64,000 nt of DNA from Cupriavidus gilardii (GCF_008801915.1 NZ_VZOV01000007.1:1-64000), one strand, 5' to 3'. Shown: positions 25,805-36,465, counted from the stretch's first letter. Numbers and translations are program-made. Notes: a model not told the origin generated them from the letters alone.

Positions 25805-26806
25805 TCAGTCGACCGTGATGTTGGCCTGCTTGACGAGCTTGCTCCAGCGCTGGCTTTCGCCCTTGACGTAGCGGCCGAATTCCTCCGGCGTGCCGCCGCC
25901 GATGTTCAGGCCTTCCTGCTCGGCCCGCTTGCGGAACGACTCCGTCTGCACGGCCTTCTTTGCCGCCTCGTTCAGCCGGGCGATCACCGCCGGCGGCGTA
26001 CCGGCGGGGGCGAACAGGCCATACCAGCTGTCGGCGGCGTAGTTCGGCACGCCGCTCTCGGCAATCGTCGGCACCTTGCTGAGGCCCGGGGCTTGCGAGC
26101 GCTGGGCAGTGGTCACCGCGACCGCGCGCAGCTTGCCGCTCTCCAGGTGCGGCGCCACCGCGGCCGCCGTGGCGAACATCATGTCGACCTGGCCGCCGAG
26201 CAGATCGGTGATCGCCGGGCCGGCACCGCGATAGGGGATATGGATCAGGTCCACCTTCGCCATGCTCTTGAACAGCTCGCCGGCCAGGTGCGCGGAAGTG
26301 CCGGCGCCCTGCGATGCATAGTTGAGCTTGCCCGGCTTCGCCCGCGCGGCGGCGATCAGGTCCTGCACCGTCTTGATCGGGCTGTCGGGCTTGACCACCA
26401 GCACATTGGGCGAGCGGCCCACCAGCATCACCGGCGTGAATGCCTTGTCGGTGTCGAACGGCAGCTTGCGGTGCAGGCTCGGATTGACGGCATGGGCAAT
26501 GGTGGCCATTACCAGCGTGTAGCCGTCGGGCGCGCTCTTGGCGACCGCCTCGGTGCCGATGATGGTGCCGCCGCCGGGCTTGTTGTCGATGATCACCGGC
26601 TGGCCGAGGTCCTCGCTCATCGTGACGCCCATGGCGCGCGCGATCAGATCGGTGCCGCCGCCGGGGGCAAACGGCACGACCATGCGGATCGGCTTGTCGG
26701 GGAAGGCCGCCCACGCCGAGGACGGGGCCGTGGCCGCGATCGACAACGGGATGGCGGCGGCGGCGATGGCAAGACGTCGGAAGAATCCGGTGCGGGTGCA
26801 ATGCAT
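25805..26806 (-). CDS. Periplasmic receptor (Bug/TctC family)
   Basis: This 333-residue protein has a signal peptide with a twin-basic start (TGFFRRLAIAAAAIPLSI, cleavage near AWA) and Bug motifs: KPIRMVVPFAPGGGTDLIAR, IDNKPGGGTIIGTEAVAK, IPYRGAGPAITDLLGGQVDM and YGLFAPAGTPPAV. The start at 26806 has AGGAGA 5-6 bases upstream. As first gene of an operon with enoyl-CoA hydratase and acyl-CoA synthetase, it should deliver or sense the carboxylic acid that they metabolise. No membrane permease partner is seen. Confidence 0.9.
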   Translation of the reverse strand: MHCTRTGFFRRLAIAAAAIPLSIAATAPSSAWAAFPDKPIRMVVPFAPGGGTDLIARAMGVTMSEDLGQPVIIDNKPGGGTIIGTEAVAKSAPDGYTLVMATIAHAVNPSLHRKLPFDTDKAFTPVMLVGRSPNVLVVKPDSPIKTVQDLIAAARAKPGKLNYASQGAGTSAHLAGELFKSMAKVDLIHIPYRGAGPAITDLLGGQVDMMFATAAAVAPHLESGKLRAVAVTTAQRSQAPGLSKVPTIAESGVPNYAADSWYGLFAPAGTPPAVIARLNEAAKKAVQTESFRKRAEQEGLNIGGGTPEEFGRYVKGESQRWSKLVKQANITVD

Positions 26807-26836
26807 GGTCTGTCTCCTGAAGATGGGAGCGCCTCG

Positions 26837-26853
26837 GCGGTCGGACCGACCGC
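26837..26853. promoter_or_regulatory. Perfect 8-1-8 palindrome before Bug/hydratase operon
   Basis: GCGGTCGG, A, CCGACCGC at 26837-26853, beginning 31 bases upstream of the Bug receptor start, in the leader or promoter. Possible regulator site or leader hairpin. Confidence 0.45.
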
Positions 26854-26915
26854 GCCGGCGCGCTTTCTTGTTGGTGACAGCTTAGGGCCTGCAACGCTGG
26901 TTCACACCCCCGAAA

Positions 26916-26944
26916 TTCCACTGCATGGAACGATGGCATCGTTC
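26916..26944. promoter_or_regulatory. Overlapping palindromes, candidate IclR operator
   Basis: TTCCA-N5-TGGAA (26916-26930) overlaps a perfect 8-1-8 palindrome GAACGATG-G-CATCGTTC (26928-26944), about 110-140 bases before the Bug start. IclR-family operators are often of the TGGAA-TTCCA class, and an IclR gene ends this cluster. Confidence 0.5.
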
Positions 26945-26966
26945 GCGGCGGACATCGCCAGACATG

Positions 26967-27001
26967 AAAAAGCCCGGCGAGGTCGACAACCTTCGCCGGG
27001 C
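26967..27001 (-). terminator. Rho-independent terminator after MFS gene
   Basis: On the minus strand, GCCCGGCGAAGG, a 7-base loop, CCTCGCCGGGC and then five T residues (plus-strand A-run 26967-26971). It lies 40 bases after the MFS transporter stop and isolates that gene from the Bug operon. Confidence 0.88.
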
Positions 27002-27040
27002 GGGGCGTGCCGCGGCGGCCCGGCCAACGTTGCCGCGCGC

Positions 27041-28351
27041 CTATCGGTTGACCGTCTTCGCGGGCATCGCCAGCACCAGCAGGCAGCTGCCCAGCAGGCA
27101 CACCGCGAACAGGATCAGGCCGGCGCTCGGGCTATGGAACGTGTCCTTCATCCAGCCCAGCAGATAGGTCGCCGCAAACCCGCCGAGGTTGGCGATCGAA
27201 CAGGCCAGCGCAATGCCGGCGGCCGCCGCGGTACCGCTGAGGAAGGTCGACGGCAGGCACCAGAACACCGGGAACGTGGCGACGATGCCGACGTTGGCCA
27301 GCGTCAGCAGCGCCAGTGTCGCGCCGGTATGGCCGGTGACGAAGGTACTGGCGACGAGGCCGAAGGCGCCGAACAGCACCGGCACCACGATATGCCAGCG
27401 GCGTTCGCGCGTCCGGTCCGAGTGTGCGCCGTTGATCAGCATGGCAACCACCGCCACGGCATGCGGAATCGCGGTCAGCAGGCCGATATGCAGCGGGCTG
27501 GCAACGCCGGAATCGCGGATGATGGTCGGCATCCAGAAGCCGATCGAGTACGTCCCCATCAGCAGGCACATGTCGATCACCCCAAGCATCCAGACGCGAC
27601 GATCGGTGAAGGCGGCCTTCAGCGAATGCTGGTTCTCGACCAGCACGTCCGCTTGCAGATTGCGTTGCAGCGTGCGCTTCTCGGCGGCATCGAGCCATTT
27701 CGCCGAGTCGATGTTGTTGGGCAGATAGAAGAACACCATCACGCCCAGCAGCACCGAGGGCAGCGCCTCGAGGAAGAACAGCCATTGCCAGCCGGCATAG
27801 CCATAGACTCCGGCAAACGCCGTCATGATCCAGCCCGAGATCGGACTGCCGATCATGCTGGCCAGCGGCAGCCCGATCATGAACAGCGCAATGATCTTGC
27901 TGCGGCGATGCGTGGGATACCAGTAGGTCAGATACAGCAGCACGCCGGGCAGGAAGCCCGCTTCGGCCGCGCCCAGCAGGAATCGCAGGATATAGAACTG
28001 CGTGGGCGTGGTGACGAACATCGTGGCGCCCGACAGCAGGCCCCAGGTCACCATGATGCGGGCGATCCAGATACGCGCGCCGACCTTCTGCAGCACCAGG
28101 TTGCTCGGCACCTCGAACAGGATATAGCCGACGAAGAACAGGCCGGCACCCAGGCCGTAGACGGTCTCGCTGAACTTCAGGTCGTCGAGCATCTGCAGCT
28201 TGGCCAGGCCGACGTTGATGCGGTCCAGATAGGCGGCCAGATAGCACAGACAGAAGAACGGAATCAGACGCCATGTCACCTTGCGGTAGACATCCGGTTC
28301 CGTCGTTGGGGCCAGCACGCCGGCCGTTCCTTGAGGGTACTGATACGACAT
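27041..28351 (-). CDS. MFS transporter, anion:cation symporter family (possible nicotinate permease)
   Basis: This 436-residue protein has about 12 membrane helices. It has the ACS-family start YRKVTWRLIPFFCLCYLAAYLDRINVGLAK, here seen as RLIPFFCLCYLAAYLDRINV, then GAAEAGFLPGVLLYLTYWYP in helices 4-5 and a long central loop. AGGAG 6 bases before the ATG at 28351 supports the start. ACS carriers import organic anions, and the NicT transporter of nicotinate degraders is of this type. Its position 172 bases downstream of the nicotinate dehydrogenase cytochrome gene, on the same strand, suggests uptake of nicotinate or 6-hydroxynicotinate. The specificity is inference. Confidence 0.85.
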   Translation of the reverse strand: MSYQYPQGTAGVLAPTTEPDVYRKVTWRLIPFFCLCYLAAYLDRINVGLAKLQMLDDLKFSETVYGLGAGLFFVGYILFEVPSNLVLQKVGARIWIARIMVTWGLLSGATMFVTTPTQFYILRFLLGAAEAGFLPGVLLYLTYWYPTHRRSKIIALFMIGLPLASMIGSPISGWIMTAFAGVYGYAGWQWLFFLEALPSVLLGVMVFFYLPNNIDSAKWLDAAEKRTLQRNLQADVLVENQHSLKAAFTDRRVWMLGVIDMCLLMGTYSIGFWMPTIIRDSGVASPLHIGLLTAIPHAVAVVAMLINGAHSDRTRERRWHIVVPVLFGAFGLVASTFVTGHTGATLALLTLANVGIVATFPVFWCLPSTFLSGTAAAAGIALACSIANLGGFAATYLLGWMKDTFHSPSAGLILFAVCLLGSCLLVLAMPAKTVNR

Positions 28352-28523
28352 CTTCGCTCCTTGCTTGGTCTACCTTTGGGTGCTGGCGTCAACACCGTCC
28401 CCGCCTCGGCGTGCGATGACGCAAGGTGCGGAGCCGCTGTGACAGGGGTCCGATGCAGTGCGTGCTGCATCGTGATCGGGAATGGCTTGGCGAGCGCTGG
28501 CTGGTGCGGCGACCTCGTCGAAC

Positions 28524-31500
28524 TTATTGCGCGCCGTGTCCGGCGGTGGACACGCTGCCGCGTATTCGCGCCACCGCCTCGTCGACGCCCTGCCAGGCCG
28601 GCTTGTCCGGTGCGAAACGGGCCCGCAGGTAATGCACCAGTTCGGCCACCTGCCGGTCATCGAAGCTGTCGGCAAAGCCCGGCATCTCGCCCATCGCATT
28701 GAACCGCGGTGCCGGGATGCCCCTGAGCACGGCCTGGATCACGTTGTCCGGCTTGTCGCCATGCAGATTGGTGTTCAGCGCCAGCGACGGCTTGACCCCA
28801 AACATCGGCACGCCCTGGTCGGATTGATGGCAGACCGCGCAGGCGCTCTGGTACAGCCGGTCGGCGGGGCCGGCCAGCGAGCGGGCCAGCGTCGCGCTGC
28901 GCTGCTCCAGCGCGCGCGCCTGCCGGTCCAGCGCGGCGGCATCCGGCGGCGGCGCGTTGAACGAGGCGACGTAGTGCGCGATCGCGCGGACGTCGCTCTC
29001 GGGCAATTGCGCGAGTTCTTCGACGACCGGCGCCATCGGCCCGGCCGCCGCGCCATGGCGCGCGGCGTAGCCGGTGCGCAAATACTGGAACAGGTCTTCC
29101 TCCGTCCAGGGAATCGGCGCGCGCGACAGCGAGGTCAATGCCGGCGCGTCCCACCCTTCGGCCTCTCCGCCGGTCAGGTAGGCGCGGCCGCCCTTCTCGG
29201 CGCCGAAGGCATTGCGCGGCGAATGGCAGGCGCTGCAATGCCCCAGCCCTTCGGCCAGATACGCACCCCGATTCCATTGCACCGAGCGCGACGGGTCGGG
29301 CCGGAACGGCTCGTTGCGATGGAACAGCAGGTTCCAGCCCGCCATCAGCGGCCGCAGATTGAAGGGGAACGCCAGCTCGGTCTTCGGCACCGGCGCATGC
29401 ACCGGCTCGGCCGACATCAGGTACGCATACAGCGCGCGCATATCGCCCTCGCTGATCCTGGCGAAGGCGGTATAGGGGAAGGCGGGGTACAGCCTGCGTC
29501 CGTCGCGATGGATGCCTTCGCGCATCGCGCGCTCGAAGGCGGCGTACGACCAGTTGCCGATGCCGGTGTCGACATCGGGCGTGATGTTGGTGCTGTAGAT
29601 CGTGCCGAACGGCGTCTCGAGCGGCAGGCCGCCGGCATTGCTGGCGCCATTGGGCGCGGTGTGGCAGACCGCGCAGTCGCCGGCCGCCGCCACCAGCCGG
29701 CCGCGTTCGATCGTCGCCGCGGAATAGAAACCCGGCTCGGGCGGTGCAACGGGTGCGATCGCCGATCGCCATGGCATCACGGTCGCGCACAGTCCCGCGA
29801 TGGCGGCGCCGGCCGCGAGCAGCCAATTGCGCTTGCGCCTTGCGGGCGCGCCCTCGGCGCGTTCCGCGGCGAGCGCCAGGCGAACGCGTTCGCCACTGAA
29901 CGGTGGCTCGCGCAGCCGCACGCCGGTGGCATCGAAGATCGCATTGGCGATCGCGGCGGCCGCGGGCAGCATCGCGGCGGCACTGCCGCGCAGGCCCGCG
30001 GTCGTCGTCAGGCCGCCGACGACGCGGACCTCGGGCGCGAGCGTGCCGGCCGTGACGGGGAGCGCGGTGGCGTGATGGGACGCCTTCGCCCAGTTGTCGA
30101 ACGACGGCGCCTGTGCCGTCAATCGCCGTGTCGCTTCGGCGATATCGTGCTCCAAGGCCGGCGCAGCGTCACGCGTTCCGCCGGGGGACGGCGAGGGCGC
30201 GGACACCGCGCTGTCGTGACCGAGCGTGACCCGTGTCACGCTGACTTCGCCGCTGAACGCGTCCACCTCGACATCGGCGACCCACGCCGCCCAGCTCTGC
30301 GTCGGCTGCTCGCCATCGGTATCGAGCACGCTGGCGTAGGCGAAGCCGCGACCACGGCGAACGCTTGCCGACGTATCGCCCGACGCGGCCCGGGACACAG
30401 AGCGCTGCGCAGGCGCCTGCCACTCGGCCTGACGCAGCACCTGCCGAACCAGCGCCGCGCCCCGCGCGTCCTGCAGATGATTCAGGCGCAGTGCAACCGG
30501 ATCGGTGCCGGCCAGCGCGGCCGCCTCGTCCAGATGCGATTCGCGCGCAAACACCTGCGCGACGGCAGCCGCCGAGGGATGGATGGCGATGGCGGCGGCC
30601 GTGGGCGCCGTATCGCCCGACACCGCTTCGAGATGGTCGATCCGATACGGCGGCACCAACCCGGCCTCATCATCTCCGCCGACATCGGACACCGCGGCCG
30701 GCGTACCGGTCTGGATCGAGGCCAGCGGCCGAACCTGCGCGGGCATCGCCGTGGCGGTGACCTGGTAGGCGGAGAACGCGGCAGCCTCGCCATCCGGCTC
30801 GGCACGGGCCGTCGCCATCGCGCTCGCGATGCGGGTCGTGATCCATCCCGCGGCATCGTCGAACGCGGCCGCGTCGAAGCGGACCCGCACCGGTCCACCG
30901 ACCGCCCGCGCCAGCAGCGCGGCATCGGCGGCCGCATGGTGCGACACGCTGGCCCGCGCAGCCGCACCAGCGATGCCGGCCAATTTCGCCATATCGGCCA
31001 TATCGGCCATATCCGCCATATCCGCCATATCGGCACCGTCGTGCCAGCAGATCAGCGTGACGGCCGCCTCGGCAATCTCCAGCAGCTTCGCCAGCTCGGC
31101 ACGCAGCGCACCGGGGCGGCTGTCCGGCAGCCAGACCCGCAGCTCGCCTCCGTTCCAATCCGCGATCGCGGTGGCGGCAGGCGGGGCAATGCCGGCCAGG
31201 GGCCAGCGGTAGTCCTGTTCGAGTCGCAAGGGCGCCGCGGCCAGCGCCGCCGCTGCGTCGCCATGCGAGGCGAGGACGCGGCGCCGGCGCGGAACACGCT
31301 GGTCGGTACGGCTGCCGGCTTCGGACCATACGGGACGCAACGCGGCCACGCCGGCAGCCGCCCGCGCGGGCGAGCGTGCCACCACGGCGAGGAAGCTGCC
31401 GCGCGCGACCACCGCGACCACATCGGGCACCGCGCGTGCCGCCTCGGCATCGAACCGGCGCAGCGTCGCGGCATGGGGATGACGGGGCCGGACGACTTCG

Positions 31501-31598
31501 CCGAACAGCCATTTCTCCCGTGCGGGCGGTGGGACCGGCATGGCCACGCCGGCTCCCTCGGCGATGTCCCCGCCGGGCATCCGTGCCAGATCGTTCAT
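28524..31598 (-). CDS. nicB: Nicotinate dehydrogenase triheme cytochrome subunit with degenerate molybdopterin domain
   Basis: This 1024-residue fusion has a shrunken xanthine-dehydrogenase-like molybdopterin region (about residues 30-570), a membrane helix (about 590-608) and three c-type haem sites: CAVCH (642-646), CSACH (788-792) and CAVCH (920-924). In nicotinate dehydrogenase (NicAB) such a subunit passes electrons from hydroxylation of nicotinate to a haem chain in the inner membrane. Aligned with the intact molybdopterin subunit at 38.1 kb, the catalytic GAGES glutamate is lost (GLRGSAAAMLP; Ala near residue 540), so this domain is probably structural. The ATG at 31598 overlaps the nicA stop. 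Residues about 189-203 form a DMA repeat. Confidence 0.85.
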   Translation of the reverse strand: MNDLARMPGGDIAEGAGVAMPVPPPAREKWLFGEVVRPRHPHAATLRRFDAEAARAVPDVVAVVARGSFLAVVARSPARAAAGVAALRPVWSEAGSRTDQRVPRRRRVLASHGDAAAALAAAPLRLEQDYRWPLAGIAPPAATAIADWNGGELRVWLPDSRPGALRAELAKLLEIAEAAVTLICWHDGADMADMADMADMADMAKLAGIAGAAARASVSHHAAADAALLARAVGGPVRVRFDAAAFDDAAGWITTRIASAMATARAEPDGEAAAFSAYQVTATAMPAQVRPLASIQTGTPAAVSDVGGDDEAGLVPPYRIDHLEAVSGDTAPTAAAIAIHPSAAAVAQVFARESHLDEAAALAGTDPVALRLNHLQDARGAALVRQVLRQAEWQAPAQRSVSRAASGDTSASVRRGRGFAYASVLDTDGEQPTQSWAAWVADVEVDAFSGEVSVTRVTLGHDSAVSAPSPSPGGTRDAAPALEHDIAEATRRLTAQAPSFDNWAKASHHATALPVTAGTLAPEVRVVGGLTTTAGLRGSAAAMLPAAAAIANAIFDATGVRLREPPFSGERVRLALAAERAEGAPARRKRNWLLAAGAAIAGLCATVMPWRSAIAPVAPPEPGFYSAATIERGRLVAAAGDCAVCHTAPNGASNAGGLPLETPFGTIYSTNITPDVDTGIGNWSYAAFERAMREGIHRDGRRLYPAFPYTAFARISEGDMRALYAYLMSAEPVHAPVPKTELAFPFNLRPLMAGWNLLFHRNEPFRPDPSRSVQWNRGAYLAEGLGHCSACHSPRNAFGAEKGGRAYLTGGEAEGWDAPALTSLSRAPIPWTEEDLFQYLRTGYAARHGAAAGPMAPVVEELAQLPESDVRAIAHYVASFNAPPPDAAALDRQARALEQRSATLARSLAGPADRLYQSACAVCHQSDQGVPMFGVKPSLALNTNLHGDKPDNVIQAVLRGIPAPRFNAMGEMPGFADSFDDRQVAELVHYLRARFAPDKPAWQGVDEAVARIRGSVSTAGHGAQ
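30988..31032 (-). repeat. In-frame 9-bp tandem repeat, five copies
   Basis: GCCATATCG/C repeated five times (30988-31032, plus-strand reading), encoding Asp-Met-Ala units inside the degenerate molybdopterin domain. Copy changes would keep the frame. Confidence 0.9.
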
Positions 31599-32104
31599 CG
31601 CCGCTCCGCCTGTTCGCCGGCCTGCCGCAGCAATACCGCAGCGCGCTTGACCGCGCGGACGATCTCGACATGCGTGCCGCAGCGGCACAGATTGAAGCGC
31701 AGCGCCTCGCGAATCTGTTCGTCGGTGGGATCGGGTTGCGTCGACAGGAAGGCCCTGGCGGTCATGATCATGCCGTTCAGGCAGTAGCCGCACTGGGCCG
31801 CCTGTTCATCGATGAAGGCTTGCTGCACCGGATCCAGCCGCTCGCCCTGTGCAAGGCCTTCCAGCGTGGTCACCGCGTGCCCCACCGCGGCCCTGACCGG
31901 CACCACGCACGAACGCGCCGCCACGCCGTCGATCAGCACCGTGCAGGCCCCGCACTGGCCCAGCCCGCAGCCATACTTGGGCCCGTTGCATTCCAGGTCG
32001 TTGCGCAGGATATAGAGCAGCGGCGTCGCGAGGTCGGCGCAGACCGATCGTTCGGTGCGGTTGACGTTCAGCGCGAGCTGGCTGGGGGAACGGGACACGC
32101 TCAT
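31595..32104 (-). CDS. nicA: Nicotinate dehydrogenase small [2Fe-2S] subunit
   Basis: This 169-residue iron-sulfur subunit of the molybdenum hydroxylase family has a plant-ferredoxin type cluster (YGCGLGQCGACTVLIDG with a later Cys in AARSC) and the second, all-helical cluster domain (QCGYCLNGM and FNLCRCGTH). The ATG at 32104 gives a size close to known NicA proteins; an upstream in-frame GTG at 32161 exists, and neither has a strong ribosome site. It shuttles electrons from the molybdenum site, which hydroxylates nicotinate to 6-hydroxynicotinate, to the cytochrome subunit. It lies between nicC and the cytochrome subunit gene, with a 4-base overlap to the latter. Confidence 0.92.
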   Translation of the reverse strand: MSVSRSPSQLALNVNRTERSVCADLATPLLYILRNDLECNGPKYGCGLGQCGACTVLIDGVAARSCVVPVRAAVGHAVTTLEGLAQGERLDPVQQAFIDEQAAQCGYCLNGMIMTARAFLSTQPDPTDEQIREALRFNLCRCGTHVEIVRAVKRAAVLLRQAGEQAERR

Positions 32105-32232
32105 GGGGGCTGGCTTGGCATGGGGGCGGCAATGCGAGGTTGCCGCGCCTCCGGGATTCACGGTTCATCTCCGGCCGGACCGCGCCGGCCGGACCGCACC
32201 GGCGGGCCCGAGGACCCGCGCAAGACCTGCGC

Positions 32233-33652
<1,420 letters not shown>

Positions 33653-33681
33653 TTGTCGTAATACAGTGTGTACACTACAAT
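33653..33681 (+). promoter_or_regulatory. nicE promoter with operator in the spacer
   Basis: TTGTCG (33653-33658), 17-base spacer, TACAAT (33676-33681). The palindrome GTGTACAC (33668-33675) fills the end of the spacer, so a bound repressor would block RNA polymerase. The embedding 11-mer is identical, inverted, to the one at the nicC promoter. Confidence 0.65.
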
Positions 33682-33744
33682 GGTCCAACACACGCGAGAC
33701 GGCTTGCCGTGGCGCCCCCCTCTACCGACAAAACGGAGTCGACA

Positions 33745-34497
33745 GTGCAGAAAGTCTTCCGGATCGGCCAGATCGTGCCGAGCTCCAACACCACCATGGA
33801 AACCGAGATCCCCGCGATGCTCGCGGCGCGCCAGTTGGTGCGGCCGGAACGGTTCACCTTCCATTCGAGCCGGATGCGGATGAAGACGGTCAAGAAGGAA
33901 GAGCTCGCCGCGATGGACGCCGAATCGGACCGCTGCGCGATCGAACTCAGCGATGCGCGGGTCGACGTGCTGGGCTACGCCTGCCTCGTGGCGATCATGT
34001 CGATGGGGCGCGGCTATCACCGCGTGTCGGAGGAGCGCCTGCAGTCGCGCACCGCCGAGAACGACGGCACCGCGCCGGTGGTGACCAGCGCCGGCGCGCT
34101 GGTCAACGCGCTGAAGATGATCGGCGCCAAACGCATCGCGCTGGTCGCGCCCTATATGAAGCCGCTGACCGAGCTGGTGGTCGACTACATCCGGAACGAG
34201 GGCTACGAGGTCGTCGACTGGCGCGCGCTGGAGATCCCGGACAACCTGGAGGTGGGCCGCCACGACCCGAATCGCCTGCCCGCCATCGTCGCGCAGATGA
34301 ATACGCGCGATGTCGATGCCGTGGTGCTGTCGGCCTGCGTGCAGATGCCTTCGCTGCCGGTGGTCGAGAAGGTCGAGGCGATGACCGGCAAGCCGGTGAT
34401 CACCGCCGCGATCGCGACGACCTACGCGATGCTGAAGGCGCTGGACCTGGAGGCGGTGGTGCCGGGCGGCGGCACGCTGCTGTCGGGCGCGTACTGA
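33745..34497 (+). CDS. nicE: Maleate cis-trans isomerase
   Basis: This 250-residue enzyme of the Asp/Glu racemase superfamily isomerises maleate to fumarate, the last nic step. It starts with GTG at 33745 (CGGAG 6 bases upstream), which gives the usual NicE length; an earlier in-frame start at 33649 would read through the promoter. The substrate loop is IGQIVPSSNTTMETEIP, and the two catalytic cysteines are Cys80 (GYACLVA) and Cys198 (LSACVQM), matching the two-cysteine mechanism. It is first of the nicE-nicD-nicX-nicF operon, 13 bases before nicD. Confidence 0.95.
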   Translation: MQKVFRIGQIVPSSNTTMETEIPAMLAARQLVRPERFTFHSSRMRMKTVKKEELAAMDAESDRCAIELSDARVDVLGYACLVAIMSMGRGYHRVSEERLQSRTAENDGTAPVVTSAGALVNALKMIGAKRIALVAPYMKPLTELVVDYIRNEGYEVVDWRALEIPDNLEVGRHDPNRLPAIVAQMNTRDVDAVVLSACVQMPSLPVVEKVEAMTGKPVITAAIATTYAMLKALDLEAVVPGGGTLLSGAY

Positions 34498-34510
34498 GCG
34501 GAGGGCCGTC

Positions 34511-35341
34511 ATGACCGCATCCTTTCCGTACGGCGGCAACGTCCTGGCCAATGGCATCCGTCAGCACTATCTGCGCTACGGCGGACCGGGCGAGGGCCGC
34601 GATGCGCGCGACCCGGTCATCGTCGTGCCGGGCATCACTTCCCCAGCCATCACCTGGGGCTTCGTCGGCGAACGCTTCGGCCGCCAGTTCGATACCTATG
34701 TGCTCGACGTGCGCGGCCGCGGCCTGTCGGAGGCTGGCGATGCGCTGGACTACAGCCTCGATGCGCAGGCGGCCGACGTGATCGCCTTCGCCGAGGCACT
34801 GGGCCTGCGGCGCTACAGCCTGGTCGGCCATTCGATGGGCGCGCGCATCGGCCTGCGGGCGGCGCGCGCCAGGCCGGCCGGCCTGGCGCGGCTGGCCATG
34901 ATCGACCCGCCGGTGTCCGGCCCAGGCCGCCGGCCCTATCCCTCGCAGCTGCCCTGGTATGTCGATTCGATCCGGCTGGCGCGCCGCGGCATCGATGCCG
35001 AAGGCATGCGCGCGTTCTGTCCGACCTGGACGGAGGCGCAATTGCGGCTGCGTGCCGAATGGCTGCATACCTGCGACGAGCGCGCGGTGGTGGCCAGCTT
35101 CGACGGCTTCCACCAGGACGACGTGCATGCCGACATGCCGCATGTCGCCGTGCCGGCGCTGCTGATGGTCGCGGGCCGCGGCGACGTGATCCGCCCGGAG
35201 GATGTCGAGGAAATCCGCGGCCTGATGCCGCAGCTGCAAGTGGCGCGCGTGCCCGATGCCGGCCACATGATTCCGTGGGACGACGAGGCCGGGTTCTATC
35301 GCGCCTTCGGCGATTTCCTGGGCGCGCCGCTGCAGCCATGA
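34511..35341 (+). CDS. nicD: N-formylmaleamate deformylase
   Basis: This 276-residue alpha/beta hydrolase converts N-formylmaleamate to maleamate and formate. The nucleophile is Ser108 in VGHSMGA, the acid Asp132 in MIDPPVSGPG and the base His252 in DAGHMIPWDD. The oxyanion region is IVVPGITSPAITWGFV. Length and motifs fit NicD. It lies 13 bases after nicE and 43 before nicX, in pathway order on one transcript. Confidence 0.94.
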   Translation: MTASFPYGGNVLANGIRQHYLRYGGPGEGRDARDPVIVVPGITSPAITWGFVGERFGRQFDTYVLDVRGRGLSEAGDALDYSLDAQAADVIAFAEALGLRRYSLVGHSMGARIGLRAARARPAGLARLAMIDPPVSGPGRRPYPSQLPWYVDSIRLARRGIDAEGMRAFCPTWTEAQLRLRAEWLHTCDERAVVASFDGFHQDDVHADMPHVAVPALLMVAGRGDVIRPEDVEEIRGLMPQLQVARVPDAGHMIPWDDEAGFYRAFGDFLGAPLQP

Positions 35342-35384
35342 GCGCCCCGCCAACCTTCACCGATTCACCGAGCAAGGAGAACGC

Positions 35385-36464
35385 ATGCCGGTAAGCGATC
35401 ATGATCTGACGCAGGCCTGGAAGCAGGTGCTGACGCTGTCGAAGCTGCAGCCGGGCCAGAGCGTCACGGTGCTGACCAGCGCCGCCACGCATCCGCAGAC
35501 GATGCGCACCGCGCTGCTGGCGGCCTCGTCGATGGGCGCCATCGTCAATCGGCTCGATTTGCCGCCTGTCAATGCCGACAAGGCGCTGAGCCGCGATTCG
35601 CTGGCGTACCTGGGCACCACGCCGCTGACCGGCAATCCGGCGGCGATCGCGGCGCTCAAGGCCAGCGACCTGGTGCTCGACCTGATGACGCTGCTGTTCT
35701 CACCAGAACAGCACGAGATCCTCGCCACCGGCACGAAAATCCTGCTGGCGGTGGAGCCGCCCGAGGTGCTGGTGCGGCTGGTGCCGACCGAAGCGGACCG
35801 CACGCGCGTGCGCGCGGCCACCGCGCGGCTGTCGCGCGCGCGCGAGATGCATATCGTCTCCGACGCGGGCACCGATCTGCGCTGCGCGCTCGGCGAATTC
35901 CCGGCCATCAGCGAGTACGGCTTCGTCGACGAACCCGGCCGCTGGGACCACTGGCCCAGCGGCTTCGTGCTGACCTGGCCCAACGAGGGCGGCACCAACG
36001 GCCGCATCGTGCTCGATCGCGGCGACATCCTGCTGCCGATGAAGTCCTATCTGCAGGCGCCGATCGATATCACCGTCGAGAACGGCTATGTCACGTCGAT
36101 CGACGGCGAGCTCGACGCCGAGCTGCTGGCCGACTACATGGCCTCGTTCCATGACCCGGAAGCCTATGCGATGTCGCACATCGGCTGGGGCCTGCAGCCG
36201 CGCGCGCGCTGGTCCACGCTGGCGATGTACGACCGCGAGGCGACCATCGGCATGGACGCGCGCGCCTATGAAGGCAATTTCCTGTGCTCGTTCGGTCCGA
36301 ACAACGAGGCCGGCGGCAGCCGCACCACCGCCTGCCACATCGACATCCCGGTGCGCCACTGCACCGTCAGCCTCGATGGCGAGACCGTGGTCGAGCGTGG
36401 CCGCGTGATGGATGGCGGCGTCCCGGTGCAGCACGCCTTCGACTATCGAACCGATGGAGCCTGA
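35385..36464 (+). CDS. nicX: 2,5-dihydroxypyridine 5,6-dioxygenase
   Basis: This 359-residue Fe(II) extradiol-like dioxygenase opens the ring of 2,5-dihydroxypyridine to N-formylmaleamate. Its fold resembles M29 aminopeptidases. The metal ligands known for NicX are conserved at the same numbers: His265 (AMSHIGWG), His318 and Asp320 (CHIDIP). AAGGAG 6 bases before the ATG at 35385 supports the start. One base separates it from nicF. The loss of aromaticity makes this the committed oxygen-dependent step. Confidence 0.95.
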   Translation: MPVSDHDLTQAWKQVLTLSKLQPGQSVTVLTSAATHPQTMRTALLAASSMGAIVNRLDLPPVNADKALSRDSLAYLGTTPLTGNPAAIAALKASDLVLDLMTLLFSPEQHEILATGTKILLAVEPPEVLVRLVPTEADRTRVRAATARLSRAREMHIVSDAGTDLRCALGEFPAISEYGFVDEPGRWDHWPSGFVLTWPNEGGTNGRIVLDRGDILLPMKSYLQAPIDITVENGYVTSIDGELDAELLADYMASFHDPEAYAMSHIGWGLQPRARWSTLAMYDREATIGMDARAYEGNFLCSFGPNNEAGGSRTTACHIDIPVRHCTVSLDGETVVERGRVMDGGVPVQHAFDYRTDGA

Positions 36465-36465
36465 C

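Noticed and set aside
25181..28702. A plus-strand open frame of over 1100 codons
   Set aside because: It runs antisense to the hydratase, receptor and MFS genes, whose proteins are clear family members. Its translation is Arg/Gln/His-rich, as expected for a shadow frame in GC-rich DNA.
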